NCBI RefSeq assembly: GCF_900107965.1
Contig: NZ_FNVU01000002.1
Coordinates: forward strand, 372,001 to 436,000
Length of the DNA: 64,000 nt
From: Actinacidiphila yanglinensis
GTDB lineage: Bacteria > Actinomycetota > Actinomycetes > Streptomycetales > Streptomycetaceae
Direction of reading: 5' to 3'
Shown here: in pieces, positions 1-8,569 of the stretch
Layout: each line of letters begins with the position of its first letter
Position numbering within the stretch: position 1 is the first letter of the stretch
Translations under genes and position numbers: made by a program
Notes under the pieces: generated by a model
What the model was told of the DNA's origin: nothing
The model's input: only the letters and a program-made list of their open reading frames with translations
Database searches by the model: none

Positions 1-2
1 CC

Positions 3-887
3 GTGGCCGGGTCCGCGGTGTCCGCCGCCGGGCCGGGGAGCGGGTACGGCACGGACCTCAGCGCCGACTTCGGCGCCGACCTCGCGGCGGAGTTCGGCGC
101 GGACCTCGGCCCGGACTTCGGTGCGGACTTCGGTGCGGGTCTCGAAGTGCCCCTGCCCGCAGCATCGTTGGGCCGCGCACATCAGCCCGCCATGGTGCAG
201 CCCGCGGATGCCCCGCCCGCCGGACCGCTCCCGGCCGAACCCCCGCCGGCCGAACCCCTGCCGCCCGAATCGCGGCTCGCCGAACCGCTCCCCGCCCCGT
301 CCGCGCCGCCGCTGCCCCCGCAGCCCCTGCCCCGGCGCTCGGCGGCCCCGCCACGGGTACGGGTCGAACGCCTGCACGTGACGCCCGCGCAGGTGCCGTC
401 GGCCGGGCTGGCGGACGTGCAAGTGCAGCCACGTACGGCTGAACCCCCGTCAGCGGCCGGGCCCGGTCGGGCCCCCGAAGCTCTGGGCCGGCCGGCGTCC
501 GGACCCGTCCCGGTGGCCGGCGCCGGACCCGCGCCCGAGCCCGTAGCGTCGGCCGAGCACGCGCGTGCCGAGTACGCGCCGCGGCACGCCGTGGCCGCGC
601 CGGCCGGGGACGCCGCCCCCGACGGGCAGCCGCTGCCGCGCCGGGTGCGGCAGGCGACCGGGCTGCGGACCGAGGCGCGCGGCGGCGGGCAGACCCCGCG
701 GCGCACGCAGCCGCTGGACGCGGAGGGGCTGCGCCGCAAGCTCGCCGGGTTGCAGCGCGGCCTGCGGGACGGCCGCAGGGACGCCGAGTTGGAGACCCGG
801 CCGGCCACCGAGCCGGCCGGCGCATCGGCGGCACCGCCCGCCACGGCAGCAAGTCCGGGAGACACCGTCGAGGAGGCGACCCGTTGA
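3..887 (+). CDS. cvnA: C-terminal part of a CvnA-type sensor kinase (5' end outside window)
   Basis: Only the last 294 codons are present and the frame is open to the left edge. The visible part is low-complexity and presumably disordered: an Asp/Phe/Gly/Ala repeat (FGAD-type units at 59-150), then Pro/Ala/Glu-rich sequence and a basic end. No kinase or HATPase motif falls inside the window. The assignment rests on position: the stop TGA (885-887) overlaps the TTG of a roadblock-domain gene that is followed by DUF742 and GTPase genes, the fixed order of cvn operons. CvnA proteins are membrane histidine-kinase-like sensors with long variable tails, and the complete copy at 46790-49555 has a similar Pro/Ala-rich tail. 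The identity is inferred from context. Confidence 0.65.
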   Translation: MAGSAVSAAGPGSGYGTDLSADFGADLAAEFGADLGPDFGADFGAGLEVPLPAASLGRAHQPAMVQPADAPPAGPLPAEPPPAEPLPPESRLAEPLPAPSAPPLPPQPLPRRSAAPPRVRVERLHVTPAQVPSAGLADVQVQPRTAEPPSAAGPGRAPEALGRPASGPVPVAGAGPAPEPVASAEHARAEYAPRHAVAAPAGDAAPDGQPLPRRVRQATGLRTEARGGGQTPRRTQPLDAEGLRRKLAGLQRGLRDGRRDAELETRPATEPAGASAAPPATAASPGDTVEEATR

Positions 888-1450
888 ACGCGGTCCGCAC
901 ACACACCAGCACCACCAGCATGTCCGGTACCGGTGGTTCCAGCAGCACTGCCGGCGCCGCCGGCGCCACCAGCACAGAAGCCCGCGCCGGCGGTCCGAGC
1001 CACGAGGCCCGCAACCTCCAGTGGCTGCTGGCGAACTTCGTCGACGAGGTGCCCGGCGTCCGGTCGGTCGCCGTGGTCTCCTCCGACGGTCTGCTGCTGC
1101 TCAGTTCGCAGCCCGACCCGGTGCCGCCGCACCCGTCGGCGGACCCGTCGCAGGTCAGCGACGTCCGGATGGACCTCGCCGCGGTGGTCTCCGGGCTCGC
1201 CTCGCTCACCATGGGCGCGGCCCGGCTGATGGACGGCGGCAAGGTGCGGCAGACCACCGTCGCGATGGACGACGGCATGCTGTTCGTCATGTCGATCAGC
1301 GACGGCTCGCTGCTGGGGGTGCACGCCACCGCGGAGTGCGACCTGAGCGTCATCGCCTACCACATGGCGCTCTTCGTGGGCCGGGCCGGCCACGTGCTGA
1401 CCCCGGCGCTGCGCGGCGAGTTGCGGCAGGCGCTGGAGGGCGGCAGGTGA
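884..1450 (+). CDS. cvnB: Roadblock/LC7 domain protein of conservon 1 (CvnB)
   Basis: 188 aa from TTG 884, which overlaps the upstream stop; an in-frame ATG at 920 would remove a Thr/Ser/Gly-rich 12-residue lead. From about residue 45 the protein has a roadblock/LC7 fold: the 'LQWLLANFVDEVPGV' helix, then 'SVAVVSSDGLLLLSS', a middle helix with 'SGLASLTMGAARLMDGG' and a C-terminal 'CDLSVIAYHMALFVGRAG'. Roadblock proteins of this family partner with the Ras-like GTPase of the same operon and are thought to modulate its nucleotide cycle at the membrane near CvnA. The stop overlaps the GTG of the next gene, so the operon is translationally coupled. Family and operon position agree. Confidence 0.9.
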   Translation: MNAVRTHTSTTSMSGTGGSSSTAGAAGATSTEARAGGPSHEARNLQWLLANFVDEVPGVRSVAVVSSDGLLLLSSQPDPVPPHPSADPSQVSDVRMDLAAVVSGLASLTMGAARLMDGGKVRQTTVAMDDGMLFVMSISDGSLLGVHATAECDLSVIAYHMALFVGRAGHVLTPALRGELRQALEGGR

Positions 1451-1917
1451 TCGCGGTGTCCCCGGTGGACCGGCCGCCGTTGAGCCCCCGGGTCCGGCGG
1501 TCCGCGGCTCCGCCGCCCACCGGGGCCGCCCTTCCCCGGCAGCGCGACAGCGACCGGCGCACCCCCCGGGTACGGCCGTACGCGCTGACCGGCGGCCGCA
1601 CGGAATGCGGACACGTGCTGCTGGTCGAGACTTTCGTGGCTACGATCGACTGTCCGGACGAACAGCCTGTCCTCACGAGGGGCGGCTGGGCGGAGAAGGT
1701 CATGCCGGAGTTGCGCGCGATCGTCGAACTGTGCCGCAGGCTGCGGTCGGTGGCCGAGATCTCCGCGCTGCTGCGGATACCGCTCGGAGTCGTCCGGGTC
1801 CTGATCAGCGACCTGGCCGACCAGGGAAGAATTCGCGTGTACGGCACCGGGTACGGTCCCGGCGGCCCCGACCGCGCGCTGCTCGAAAGGGTGCTCAGTG
1901 GACTTCGCAGGCTTTGA
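1447..1917 (+). CDS. cvnC: DUF742 protein of conservon 1 (CvnC)
   Basis: 156 aa from GTG 1447, whose GTGA overlaps the cvnB stop. Residues 1-40 are Pro/Arg-rich. The rest is a DUF742 winged-helix-like domain: 'VRPYALTGGRT' at its start, then 'ELRAIVELCRRLRSVAEISALL' and 'IPLGVVRVLISDLADQGRIRVY' near the end. DUF742 proteins sit between roadblock and GTPase genes in cvn operons and are believed to be part of the membrane-proximal complex; DNA binding has not been established for most. It overlaps cvnD by 20 bp. Confidence 0.9.
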   Translation: MIAVSPVDRPPLSPRVRRSAAPPPTGAALPRQRDSDRRTPRVRPYALTGGRTECGHVLLVETFVATIDCPDEQPVLTRGGWAEKVMPELRAIVELCRRLRSVAEISALLRIPLGVVRVLISDLADQGRIRVYGTGYGPGGPDRALLERVLSGLRRL

Positions 1918-2506
1918 TCAGCGAGAGGGCTTGCGGGACTGGCAGACCACGCGCGACCGTGCGCCGGTCTCCACCAAGATCGTGGTGGCCGGCGGATTCG
2001 GTGTGGGGAAGACCACCTTCGTCGGCGCCGTGTCGGAGATCACCCCGTTGACCACCGAGGCCGTCATGACCCAGGCCAGCGAGGCGGTGGACGACCTGGC
2101 CTCCACTCCGGAGAAGACCACCACCACGGTCGCCATGGACTTCGGCCGGATCACCCTCGACCGGGACCTGGTGCTCTACGTGTTCGGCACGCCGGGCCAG
2201 CAGCGGTTCTGGTTCATGTGGGACGACCTGGTGCGCGGGGCGATAGGAGCGGTGGTGCTCGCCGACACCCGGCGGCTGGCGGACTGCTTCCCGGCGCTGG
2301 ACTACTTCGAGAGCACCGGCCTGCCCTACACCGTCGCGGTCAACCAGTTCGAGGGTACGGCGGCGTACAGCTCCGACGACGTGCGCGACGCGCTCGCGGT
2401 GCCGCACCACATCCCGGTCCTGGTCATCGACGCGCGGGAGCGGCGCTCCGTGGTCGACGCCCTGCTCGCGCTGGTCACCCACGCCATGGCGGAGGAGCCC
2501 CTGTGA
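1898..2506 (+). CDS. cvnD: Ras-like GTPase of conservon 1 (CvnD)
   Basis: 202 aa from GTG 1898, inside the end of cvnC. The P-loop is GGFGVGKTT at about residues 29-37. It is followed by the switch region 'EKTTTTVAMDFG' and the G3-like 'FGTPGQQRFWFMWDDLV', where TPGQ replaces the usual DxxGQ. 'VAVNQFEG' and 'VIDAR' are the guanine-recognition segments. Such small GTPases act with CvnA and CvnB as a eukaryote-like switch linked to development and secondary metabolism. GGAGGAG just before its own stop may serve the next gene. Family assignment is secure; the signal sensed is unknown. Confidence 0.93.
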   Translation: MDFAGFDQREGLRDWQTTRDRAPVSTKIVVAGGFGVGKTTFVGAVSEITPLTTEAVMTQASEAVDDLASTPEKTTTTVAMDFGRITLDRDLVLYVFGTPGQQRFWFMWDDLVRGAIGAVVLADTRRLADCFPALDYFESTGLPYTVAVNQFEGTAAYSSDDVRDALAVPHHIPVLVIDARERRSVVDALLALVTHAMAEEPL

Positions 2507-2616
2507 GCCGGGGCGCCCTGCCCGGGGCAACGGGCGGCGGCGCCAAGGAGGTTGACGTGCGGACGGGTACGGGAGCGCGCCCGCACGTCCGACAGCGAAG
2601 AAGCGAGCGAGCCGCC

Positions 2617-3882
2617 ATGCGCAGCATTCTCATCGTCGGAGCCGGTCAGGCCGGGCTCCAACTGGCCCTGGCCCTCCAGGGACGGGGCTACGACGTCACC
2701 GTCATGACCAACCGCACCCCGGACGAGATACGCGCCGGACGGGTGCTGTCCACCCAGTGCATGTTCGCCGGCGCGCTGGCCCACGAACGCGCCGCAGGCG
2801 TCGACTTCTGGCGGCAACTGGCCCCCGAGATCACCGGGTTGGGCCTGTCGGTGACCGCGCCCGACGGCTCCCGCGCGATCGACTGGCTCGGACGGCTGGA
2901 CGGCGTCGCGCAGTCGGTCGACCAGCGCGTGAAGATGCCCGGCTGGCTGGAGACGTTCGCCGCGCGCGGCGGCAAGGTGGTGGTGCACGCCGCCGCCGTG
3001 TCCGACCTGGACTACTTCTCCCGCGCCTACGACCTGGTGCTGGTCGCCGCGGGCCGGGGCGAGCTGATGTCGATGTTCGGCCGGGACGCGGCCCGTTCGG
3101 CCTACGACGCCCCGCAGCGCGCGCTCGCCGTCGCCTACGTGCACGGGCTCGCGCCGCGCCCCGAGCACCCCGGCGTACGGGCGGTGCGCTGCAACCTGGT
3201 GCCGGGCATCGGCGAGTTGTTCGTGATGCCCGCGCTGACGACGTCCGGCCCGTGCGACATCCTCTTCTGGGAGGCGGTCCCGGGCGGGCCCGCGGACGTG
3301 TTCACGCGCGTCGGGGACCCCGCGGAACACCTGCGGCTCGTCCTGGACCTGATGCGCCGCCATGTCCCCTGGGAGCACGCCCGCACCCGCGGGGTCGAGC
3401 TCACCGACCCCGGCGCCGTCCTGTCCGGCCGCCTCGCCCCCACGGTGCGCCGGCCGATCGGCGAACTGCCCTCCGGCGGGCTGGCGTTGGGGATGGCCGA
3501 CGTCGTGGTCGCCAACGACCCGGTCACCGGCCAGGGAGCGAACAACGCGGCCCGGTGTGCGGCGATCTACCTGGAGCGGATCGTCGCCCGCGGTGACCGG
3601 CCCTTCGACCGGGAATGGATGCAGGCCACCTTCGACCGGTACTGGACGGCCGTCGCGCCGGTCACCCGGTGGACCAACGCGATGCTGGCGCCGCCGCCCG
3701 AGCACGTCCTCGGCCTGATCGGCGCGGCCGGCGAACTCCAGCCGGTCGCCGACCGGTTCGCCAACGGGTTCGACGACCCCGCCGACTTCGAGGACTGGTT
3801 CTACGACCCGGAGCCGGCGCGGCGCTACCTGGAGCGGGTAGGCGCGGCGATGGTCCCGGGCGGGGTCGCCGAACAGGTCTGA
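2617..3882 (+). CDS. StyA-like FAD-dependent monooxygenase, downstream of conservon 1
   Basis: 421 aa from ATG 2617. The N-terminus is a Rossmann FAD site (ILIVGAGQAGLQLALALQ, residues 3-20), followed by the styrene/indole monooxygenase-type 'VMTNRTPDEIRAGRV' stretch. A second signature, 'VVVANDPVTGQGANNAARC' near residues 295-313, packs against the flavin. This resembles the StyA family, flavoenzymes that take reduced FAD from a separate reductase; none is adjacent. The start is uncertain: in-frame GTG 2503 overlaps the cvnD stop, and GTG 2557 has the best Shine-Dalgarno (AAGGAGG at 2545-2551, 5 nt away), but ATG 2617 fits the conserved family N-terminus. Conservons often end in an oxidative enzyme, classically a P450, so this may play that part. 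Confidence 0.85.
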   Translation: MRSILIVGAGQAGLQLALALQGRGYDVTVMTNRTPDEIRAGRVLSTQCMFAGALAHERAAGVDFWRQLAPEITGLGLSVTAPDGSRAIDWLGRLDGVAQSVDQRVKMPGWLETFAARGGKVVVHAAAVSDLDYFSRAYDLVLVAAGRGELMSMFGRDAARSAYDAPQRALAVAYVHGLAPRPEHPGVRAVRCNLVPGIGELFVMPALTTSGPCDILFWEAVPGGPADVFTRVGDPAEHLRLVLDLMRRHVPWEHARTRGVELTDPGAVLSGRLAPTVRRPIGELPSGGLALGMADVVVANDPVTGQGANNAARCAAIYLERIVARGDRPFDREWMQATFDRYWTAVAPVTRWTNAMLAPPPEHVLGLIGAAGELQPVADRFANGFDDPADFEDWFYDPEPARRYLERVGAAMVPGGVAEQV

Positions 3883-3890
3883 GCCGCGGG

Positions 3891-5204
3891 CTACTTCGTG
3901 GGCGTGGCGGTCGTCGTCGGGGTGGCCGGGGCGGTCGGCGCGGTGGGCTTCGCCGGCTTGGCGGGCTTCGTCGGCTTGGTGGTCTCGGCGGGCTTCGCGG
4001 CGGACTTCGGGTTCTTGGCGTCCTTGGCCGTCTTCTTCGGCGCCGGGGCCTTCGTCTTCACCCCGATCGGCGTGGGCTGCTCGGCACCCTTCGGGATCGA
4101 CCTCGGCTGGTACCCGCTCAGCGGTTGCTTGCCGAGGTCGGGGCGGACCGCGCCGAGGATCGGGTTGGCCGCGATCGGCTCGACCCTCACGTACGACCCG
4201 GGGCGCGGGGCCTGGATGGTCAGCCCGTCGCCGATGTAGAGCGCGACGTGCGAGGCGCCCTTGAAGTAGATCACCAGGTCGCCCGGGCGCAGCAGGGCCA
4301 GCGGCACGTGCGGCAGCTTCGCCCACTGGTCCTCGCTGGTGCGGGGGATGACGGTGCCGGCGTGCGCCCACGCCTGCGAGGTGAGCCCCGAGCAGTCGAA
4401 CGAGTCCGGCCCCTGCGCCCCCCACACGTACGGCTTGCCGAGCTGGTCGAAGGCGTACCCGATGGCCCGGTCACCGGCCAGCGAGGGGGCGCGCAGCGCG
4501 GGGTCGTCGCCCAGCGCCTTGGAGTCCATCAGCTCCTGCTGGGCCTTGTCGGTGTCGGTCTGCTCCAGCTTCTGCAGGGCGGCGATCTGCACGCCGGTCA
4601 GCCCGGCGAGCATGCTCTCGACCTGGTCGAGGTGCGCCTGCACGGACTTCTTCTTGGTGCCTGCGACGGTCTGCGCGTGCTCGGCGGTGTCCAGTGCCTT
4701 CTGCGCCTGCGTGTTGAGCCGCTTCAGCCTCGTCTCGCCCTTGGTGAGCTGCCCGAGCACGCTCTGCTGCTGCTTGGCCAGCTGCCCGATGACGTGCCGC
4801 CCGCCGAAGAAGTCCTGCGGGCTCTGCCCGGAGAGCAGCGACAGGTAGGGCGACATGCCCCCGTTCCGGTACATCTGGGTGGCCATCAGGCCGAGCTGGG
4901 CCCGGCTGCCCTCGACCGCGGTCTTCTGCGCGGCGAGCTGCTGGTCGATCTTCCGGGCCCTGGCACGCTGCTGGTCGGCGGTCTCCTTGGCCTTGTTGTA
5001 CGCCTCGGTGGCCGTCTCGGTCTGCTGGTAGTACGTCTGGAGCCGGGTCAGCAGGGTGGAGAGCGGTACCGGTGGGTCGGCCGGCTGGTGCGGTTGGGCC
5101 GCGGCCGACTGCGCGGCCGGCAGCGAGAGCGCCGCCGTGGCGAGCAGGGTGCCGCACACCACGGCCGAGCGGAACCACGTACTGGGCTGACGGGCCACTG
5201 ACAT
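3891..5204 (-). CDS. Secreted NlpC/P60 peptidoglycan hydrolase with coiled-coil N-terminus
   Basis: 437 aa from ATG 5204 (GGGGAG 8 nt upstream). Residues 1-36 form a signal peptide ending in AAA/Q. Residues 45-225 are Gln/Lys/Ala-rich helices, likely a coiled coil of the kind that keeps such D,L-endopeptidases inactive or places them at the septum. Residues 243-345 are the NlpC/P60 domain, with nucleophile Cys271 in 'DSFDCSGL' and His319 in 'GASHVALYIG'. Family members cleave the stem peptide of peptidoglycan, as RipA does. The C-terminal 70 residues are Lys/Pro/Ala/Thr repeats, perhaps binding wall polymers. It converges on the FAD gene, 8 bp away. Confidence 0.92.
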   Translation of the reverse strand: MSVARQPSTWFRSAVVCGTLLATAALSLPAAQSAAAQPHQPADPPVPLSTLLTRLQTYYQQTETATEAYNKAKETADQQRARARKIDQQLAAQKTAVEGSRAQLGLMATQMYRNGGMSPYLSLLSGQSPQDFFGGRHVIGQLAKQQQSVLGQLTKGETRLKRLNTQAQKALDTAEHAQTVAGTKKKSVQAHLDQVESMLAGLTGVQIAALQKLEQTDTDKAQQELMDSKALGDDPALRAPSLAGDRAIGYAFDQLGKPYVWGAQGPDSFDCSGLTSQAWAHAGTVIPRTSEDQWAKLPHVPLALLRPGDLVIYFKGASHVALYIGDGLTIQAPRPGSYVRVEPIAANPILGAVRPDLGKQPLSGYQPRSIPKGAEQPTPIGVKTKAPAPKKTAKDAKNPKSAAKPAETTKPTKPAKPAKPTAPTAPATPTTTATPTK

Positions 5205-5422
5205 TCCCTCATCTCCCCATGACCGGTGGGTAACAAGCAGCGTCAGCAGCCAATCATGGATCGTCATATCTTCGACAGAGGGACCGGCCGAATCTCCGCA
5301 CATCGGTCACTCGCACGGGCGAGGAGAGTCCGTTGGGTCACCGGCGGGTCCGTTCGCTGTCCCCCCGCCATCATGCGGCACCGGAGCCGCGAATCCCCGG
5401 TGGCGTTCCGCGCGCCGCCGGA

Positions 5423-5457
5423 CTGCCCGCGACCCTGTGAGCGGGGGCCGCGGGCAG
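5423..5457 (-). terminator. Hairpin downstream of the chitinase gene
   Basis: CTGCCCGCG (5423-5431) pairs with CGCGGGCAG (5449-5457) around a 17-nt loop, about 50 bp past the chitinase stop. There is no U-run, as is common in these genomes. Apart from this, the 300-bp gap 5205-5504 holds no gene that I can support and should carry the NlpC/P60 promoter. Confidence 0.45.
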
Positions 5458-5504
5458 CCGCGCCGTCCCGGGGGCAGCACCGGGGCGGCGGCTCGGGCCC
5501 CGGG

Positions 5505-7175
5505 TCAGCCGAAGTAGCTGTCGAAGTTGTGCGAGAACGCCCAGCCGCTGTAGCCGTCCCAGTTGATCGACCAGGTCATCAGCCCGCGGAGCCCCGGCCA
5601 GCTGCCGTGGGTGGTGTACGACCCGCAGTTCGTCTTCTTCGTCAGGCAGTCGAGTGCCTGGTCGACCTGGTCCGGGGCGGTGTAGCCGTTGCCGGCGTTG
5701 ACGGATGCCGGCAGCCCGATGCCGACCTGCGAGGGGGCGAGCGCCGGGAACATGTTCGCGGTGTTGCCCGCCACCGGGAAGCCGGTGAGCAGCATGTCCG
5801 TCATGGCGATGTGGAAGTCCGCGCCGCCCATCGTGTGGTACTGGTTGTCCAGGCCCATGATCGGCCCGGAGTTGTAGTCCTGGACGGTGAGCAGGGTCAG
5901 GTCGTCGCGCAGCGCGTAGATCAGCGGCAGGTAGGCCCCGCAGCGCGGGTCCTGGCCGCCGAACGGGCCCGAGCCGTAGTACTGGTAGCCCATCTGCACG
6001 AAGAACGTCTCCGGCGCCATGGTGAGCACGAAGCCGGCGCCGTACTTCGCCTTGAGGGACTTGACGGCCGCGATCAGGTTGACGATGGCCGGGGTGGTCG
6101 GGTTCTTGAAGTCGGTGTCGCCGGTGTTCAGCGAGAGCGACTGGTTCTCGAAGTCGATGTCGATGCCGTCCAGGCCCCACTGGTCGATGATCGAGCTCAC
6201 CGAGGAGACGAAGGCGTCGCGGGCGGCGGTGGTGGTGAGCTGGACCTCACCGTTGGCGCCGCCGATGGACAGCAGCACCTTCTTGCCGGCCGCCTGCTTG
6301 GCCTTGATCGCGGCCTTGAAGTCGGCGTCGGACTCCACCGAGGGGCACTCGCCGACCGAGCAGCGGGTGAAGTGGATGGACCCGGAGGTGGGGGAGTCGG
6401 TCTCGCCGAACGCGAGGTCGATGATGTTCCAGTCGTCCGGGACGTCGGCGAGCTTGGTGTAGCCGGAGCCGTTGGCGAACGTCTCGTGCAGGTAGCCGAC
6501 CAGCGCGTGGGTGGGCAGCCCCTGAGAGGGCGGCGAGGTCGGCGGGGTGGTGGGTGGCGTGGTCGGCGGGGTGGTGGGCGGCGTCGTCGGGGGAGTGGTG
6601 CCGCCGCCGGGGCCCTGGAGCGAGATGTCGTCCGCGAGGTACGAGGGCTGGCCGTACCAGCCGTGCACGTAGATCTTCGCGCTGGTCTGGGTCGCGCCGG
6701 TGGTGAAGGACACGCTGAGCGGGGCGTAGCCGCCGCCGGTGCCCGCGGTCCAGGTGGAGGCGCCGCCGTCCACGCCGAGATAGACATAGGAGCCGTTGAC
6801 CTGTGCGGTCAGCGTGTACGCGGTGTTCGGCGCGACGGTGACGGTCTGGGCGCACTGGCCGGTCGCGGAGGCGGTCGGCGCGCCCTGGAGGGCGTAACTG
6901 CCGCTGTGGGCATGGCCGGTGACGGCCTGGGCGCCCGCGTCGCAGGTCCAGCCGGACAGGGTGCCGGTCTCGAAACCGCCGTTGGCCAGGAACTCGCCCG
7001 CGCTCGCCGACGGGGCGAGGGCGACCATGCCGCCGACGGCGAGAGCGCCGGCGAGGGCCGTGGCGGCGGCGGTGAGGGTGCGCCTGCGGGCGGTGGAGCG
7101 GTTGCCGGGGCGGCCGGCGTGCGGAGCGGACCCGAGCGGGTCGGGCCCCGCGGCGGGCGGGAGGGCGGTGGGCAT
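5505..7175 (-). CDS. Secreted GH18 chitinase with N-terminal carbohydrate-binding domain
   Basis: 556 aa from ATG 7175, with GAAGGAG 8-9 nt upstream. A long twin-arginine-like signal peptide (RRR at 30-32, cleavage near residue 59) is followed by a jelly-roll carbohydrate-binding domain (about 62-188, starting 'NGGFETGTLSGW'). A Pro/Thr linker (192-215) leads to a GH18 barrel (about 222-556). The barrel carries SxGG ('LLSIGGANG', 301-309) and the catalytic DxxDxDxE as 'DGIDIDFE', with acid Glu343. It hydrolyses chitin to chitooligosaccharides outside the cell. The direct repeats 50 bp upstream match chitin-induced promoters, so regulation by GlcNAc/chitin status is expected. Confidence 0.95.
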   Translation of the reverse strand: MPTALPPAAGPDPLGSAPHAGRPGNRSTARRRTLTAAATALAGALAVGGMVALAPSASAGEFLANGGFETGTLSGWTCDAGAQAVTGHAHSGSYALQGAPTASATGQCAQTVTVAPNTAYTLTAQVNGSYVYLGVDGGASTWTAGTGGGYAPLSVSFTTGATQTSAKIYVHGWYGQPSYLADDISLQGPGGGTTPPTTPPTTPPTTPPTTPPTSPPSQGLPTHALVGYLHETFANGSGYTKLADVPDDWNIIDLAFGETDSPTSGSIHFTRCSVGECPSVESDADFKAAIKAKQAAGKKVLLSIGGANGEVQLTTTAARDAFVSSVSSIIDQWGLDGIDIDFENQSLSLNTGDTDFKNPTTPAIVNLIAAVKSLKAKYGAGFVLTMAPETFFVQMGYQYYGSGPFGGQDPRCGAYLPLIYALRDDLTLLTVQDYNSGPIMGLDNQYHTMGGADFHIAMTDMLLTGFPVAGNTANMFPALAPSQVGIGLPASVNAGNGYTAPDQVDQALDCLTKKTNCGSYTTHGSWPGLRGLMTWSINWDGYSGWAFSHNFDSYFG

Positions 7176-7224
7176 GGGGGGATGCTCCTTCGGCGAGGAG
7201 TGCTCCTGTCACCGGGTAGCAAAC

Positions 7225-7258
7225 AGGTCCAGACCAATCCCGTCAATGGTCCGGACCA
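7225..7258 (-). promoter_or_regulatory. Paired 12-bp chitinase operator (DasR/chitin direct-repeat type)
   Basis: Two 12-bp sites, AGGTCCAGACCA (7225-7236) and the perfect palindrome TGGTCCGGACCA (7247-7258), lie 22 bp apart, about two helical turns, and 50-83 bp before the chitinase start. Streptomyces chitinase promoters are known for 12-bp direct repeats of this form, which resemble the DasR site core TGGTCTAGACCA. Which regulator binds here is inferred. Confidence 0.8.
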
Positions 7259-7295
7259 AGTTCGGGACGCCCGGCCCCGCCGCTCCCGCGCCACC

Positions 7296-7547
7296 TCACC
7301 GCCGCTTGGACCACGGCCATCGGGGCCGGTTCGGGTGCGGGCTGCCCTCCGGGTCGTACACGAACACCCACCGGGTACCACCGCGGCCGCGCTCCCGGTG
7401 GTAGACGTGCACCTTCTCCGGGCCGCCCTCGGGAGCCGGCACCGGCACCCGGTAGTCGAGCGGCGGCTGCCCGGTCAGCCCGACCATGACCTCCAGCACG
7501 CGGCCGTCCAGCGGTCCGCCGACGAACTCCGTCTTCTCGTGTCGCAC
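7296..7547 (-). CDS. Small conserved hypothetical protein
   Basis: 83 aa from GTG 7547. It has no signal peptide or membrane segment. The N-terminus 'KTEFVGGPLDGRVLEVMVG' and the C-terminal 'TRWVFVYDP' resemble a small hypothetical family that I have seen in Streptomyces genomes without a known function; the end is basic and Trp/Pro-rich. It is divergent from the TetR gene with only 33 bp between the starts, so TetR may control it. The start is weakly supported (GGGAG 10 nt upstream). Confidence 0.7.
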   Translation of the reverse strand: MRHEKTEFVGGPLDGRVLEVMVGLTGQPPLDYRVPVPAPEGGPEKVHVYHRERGRGGTRWVFVYDPEGSPHPNRPRWPWSKRR

Positions 7548-7580
7548 GGAGCAAAGACTCCCACGGTTAGGCTTCCCGGT

Positions 7581-8285
7581 ATGAGCAGCAGCGCGGTGCC
7601 CGCCTACCGCCGGATGAGCGTCGAGCAGCGCCGCGAGCAGCTGCTGGCCGCCGCGCTCGACCTCTTCGGGCACCGCCGCCCCGAGGACGTGTCGATCGAG
7701 GACGTCGCGGCCGCCGCGGGCGTGTCCCGTCCGCTGGTCTACCGCTACTTCCCCGGCGGCAAGCAGCAGCTCTACGAGGCCGCGGTGCTCGGCGCCGCCG
7801 AGGAGCTCACCGGCCGCTTCGCCGTCCCCGCCGAAGGCCCGCCCACCCAGCGCCTCTCCGACGCCCTCGACAGCTACCTCGCCTACGTCGACGCGCACGA
7901 CGCCGCCTACGGGGCGCTGCTGCGCGGCGGCAGCGTGGTGGGCACCAGCCGCACCGACGCGATCGTCGACGGGGTGCGCCGCAGCGCCGCCGAGCAGGTG
8001 CTGCGCCACCTCGGCGTCGCCGAACCCGGCCTGCGGCTCTCCTTGATGGTCCGCTCCTGGATCGCCTCCGTCGAAGCGGTGTCCCTGCTCTGGCTCGACA
8101 ACGGCAAGCAGCCGCCGCTGCCCGAGCTGCGCGGCTGGCTGGTCGACCACTTCACCGCACTGCTCGTCGCCACCGCCGCGACCGAGCCGGAGGCGGCCGA
8201 GGCGGCCGCCCTCGCGCTCTCCCAGGAGACCGACGAGAGCCCGGGCCGGGTGCTGCTGGACCGCATCACCTCGCTCTTCCCGTAG
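7581..8285 (+). CDS. TetR/AcrR family transcriptional regulator
   Basis: 234 aa from ATG 7581. The N-terminal helix-turn-helix spans about residues 12-60: 'RREQLLAAALDLFGHRRPEDVSIEDVAAAAGVSRPLVYRYFPGGKQQLYEA' contains the canonical TetR recognition helix and tyrosine-rich turn (described here as family sequence; key residues are the VSRPLVYRYF stretch). The C-terminal helical domain (70-225) would bind an unknown ligand. No Shine-Dalgarno is evident and the gap to the divergent neighbour is 33 bp, so the transcript may be leaderless. Its likeliest targets are itself and the divergent small gene. Confidence 0.9.
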   Translation: MSSSAVPAYRRMSVEQRREQLLAAALDLFGHRRPEDVSIEDVAAAAGVSRPLVYRYFPGGKQQLYEAAVLGAAEELTGRFAVPAEGPPTQRLSDALDSYLAYVDAHDAAYGALLRGGSVVGTSRTDAIVDGVRRSAAEQVLRHLGVAEPGLRLSLMVRSWIASVEAVSLLWLDNGKQPPLPELRGWLVDHFTALLVATAATEPEAAEAAALALSQETDESPGRVLLDRITSLFP

Positions 8286-8569
8286 CCCGCGCGTGCCCCA
8301 TCCGGCGGCCCCATCTGCCTGCCCCGGCCCGCCGGTCCCTCGGGGCCCTGCATGCACGCTTGCCGCCCTGCCGGGCTCGTCCGATCCGGCCCATGCCGAG
8401 AACACCCTGCCGCCTTGCCGGCGTCCGCCCGTGCGGAGGGCGCGTACGCCGGACCGGCCCGAGGCGCAGGGTGCGCCGGACCTCGTGGCGGGGGCCGGTT
8501 GTCCATCGTCGGCGGGGCGGAGGCACCCAGGACCCGGGGGCCCCGCGGCGGTGACGCTCGCTCGGGAGT

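Noticed and set aside
2326..4425. 699-codon minus-strand frame opposite the FAD gene
   Set aside because: Antisense shadow; it also crosses the NlpC/P60 gene in another frame.
5205..5504. Possible ydaO-type c-di-AMP riboswitch before the NlpC/P60 gene
   Set aside because: Wall hydrolase genes in actinomycetes often have one, but I could not find the conserved core blocks on the minus strand; scattered GGGGGAC and GGACCC words are not enough.
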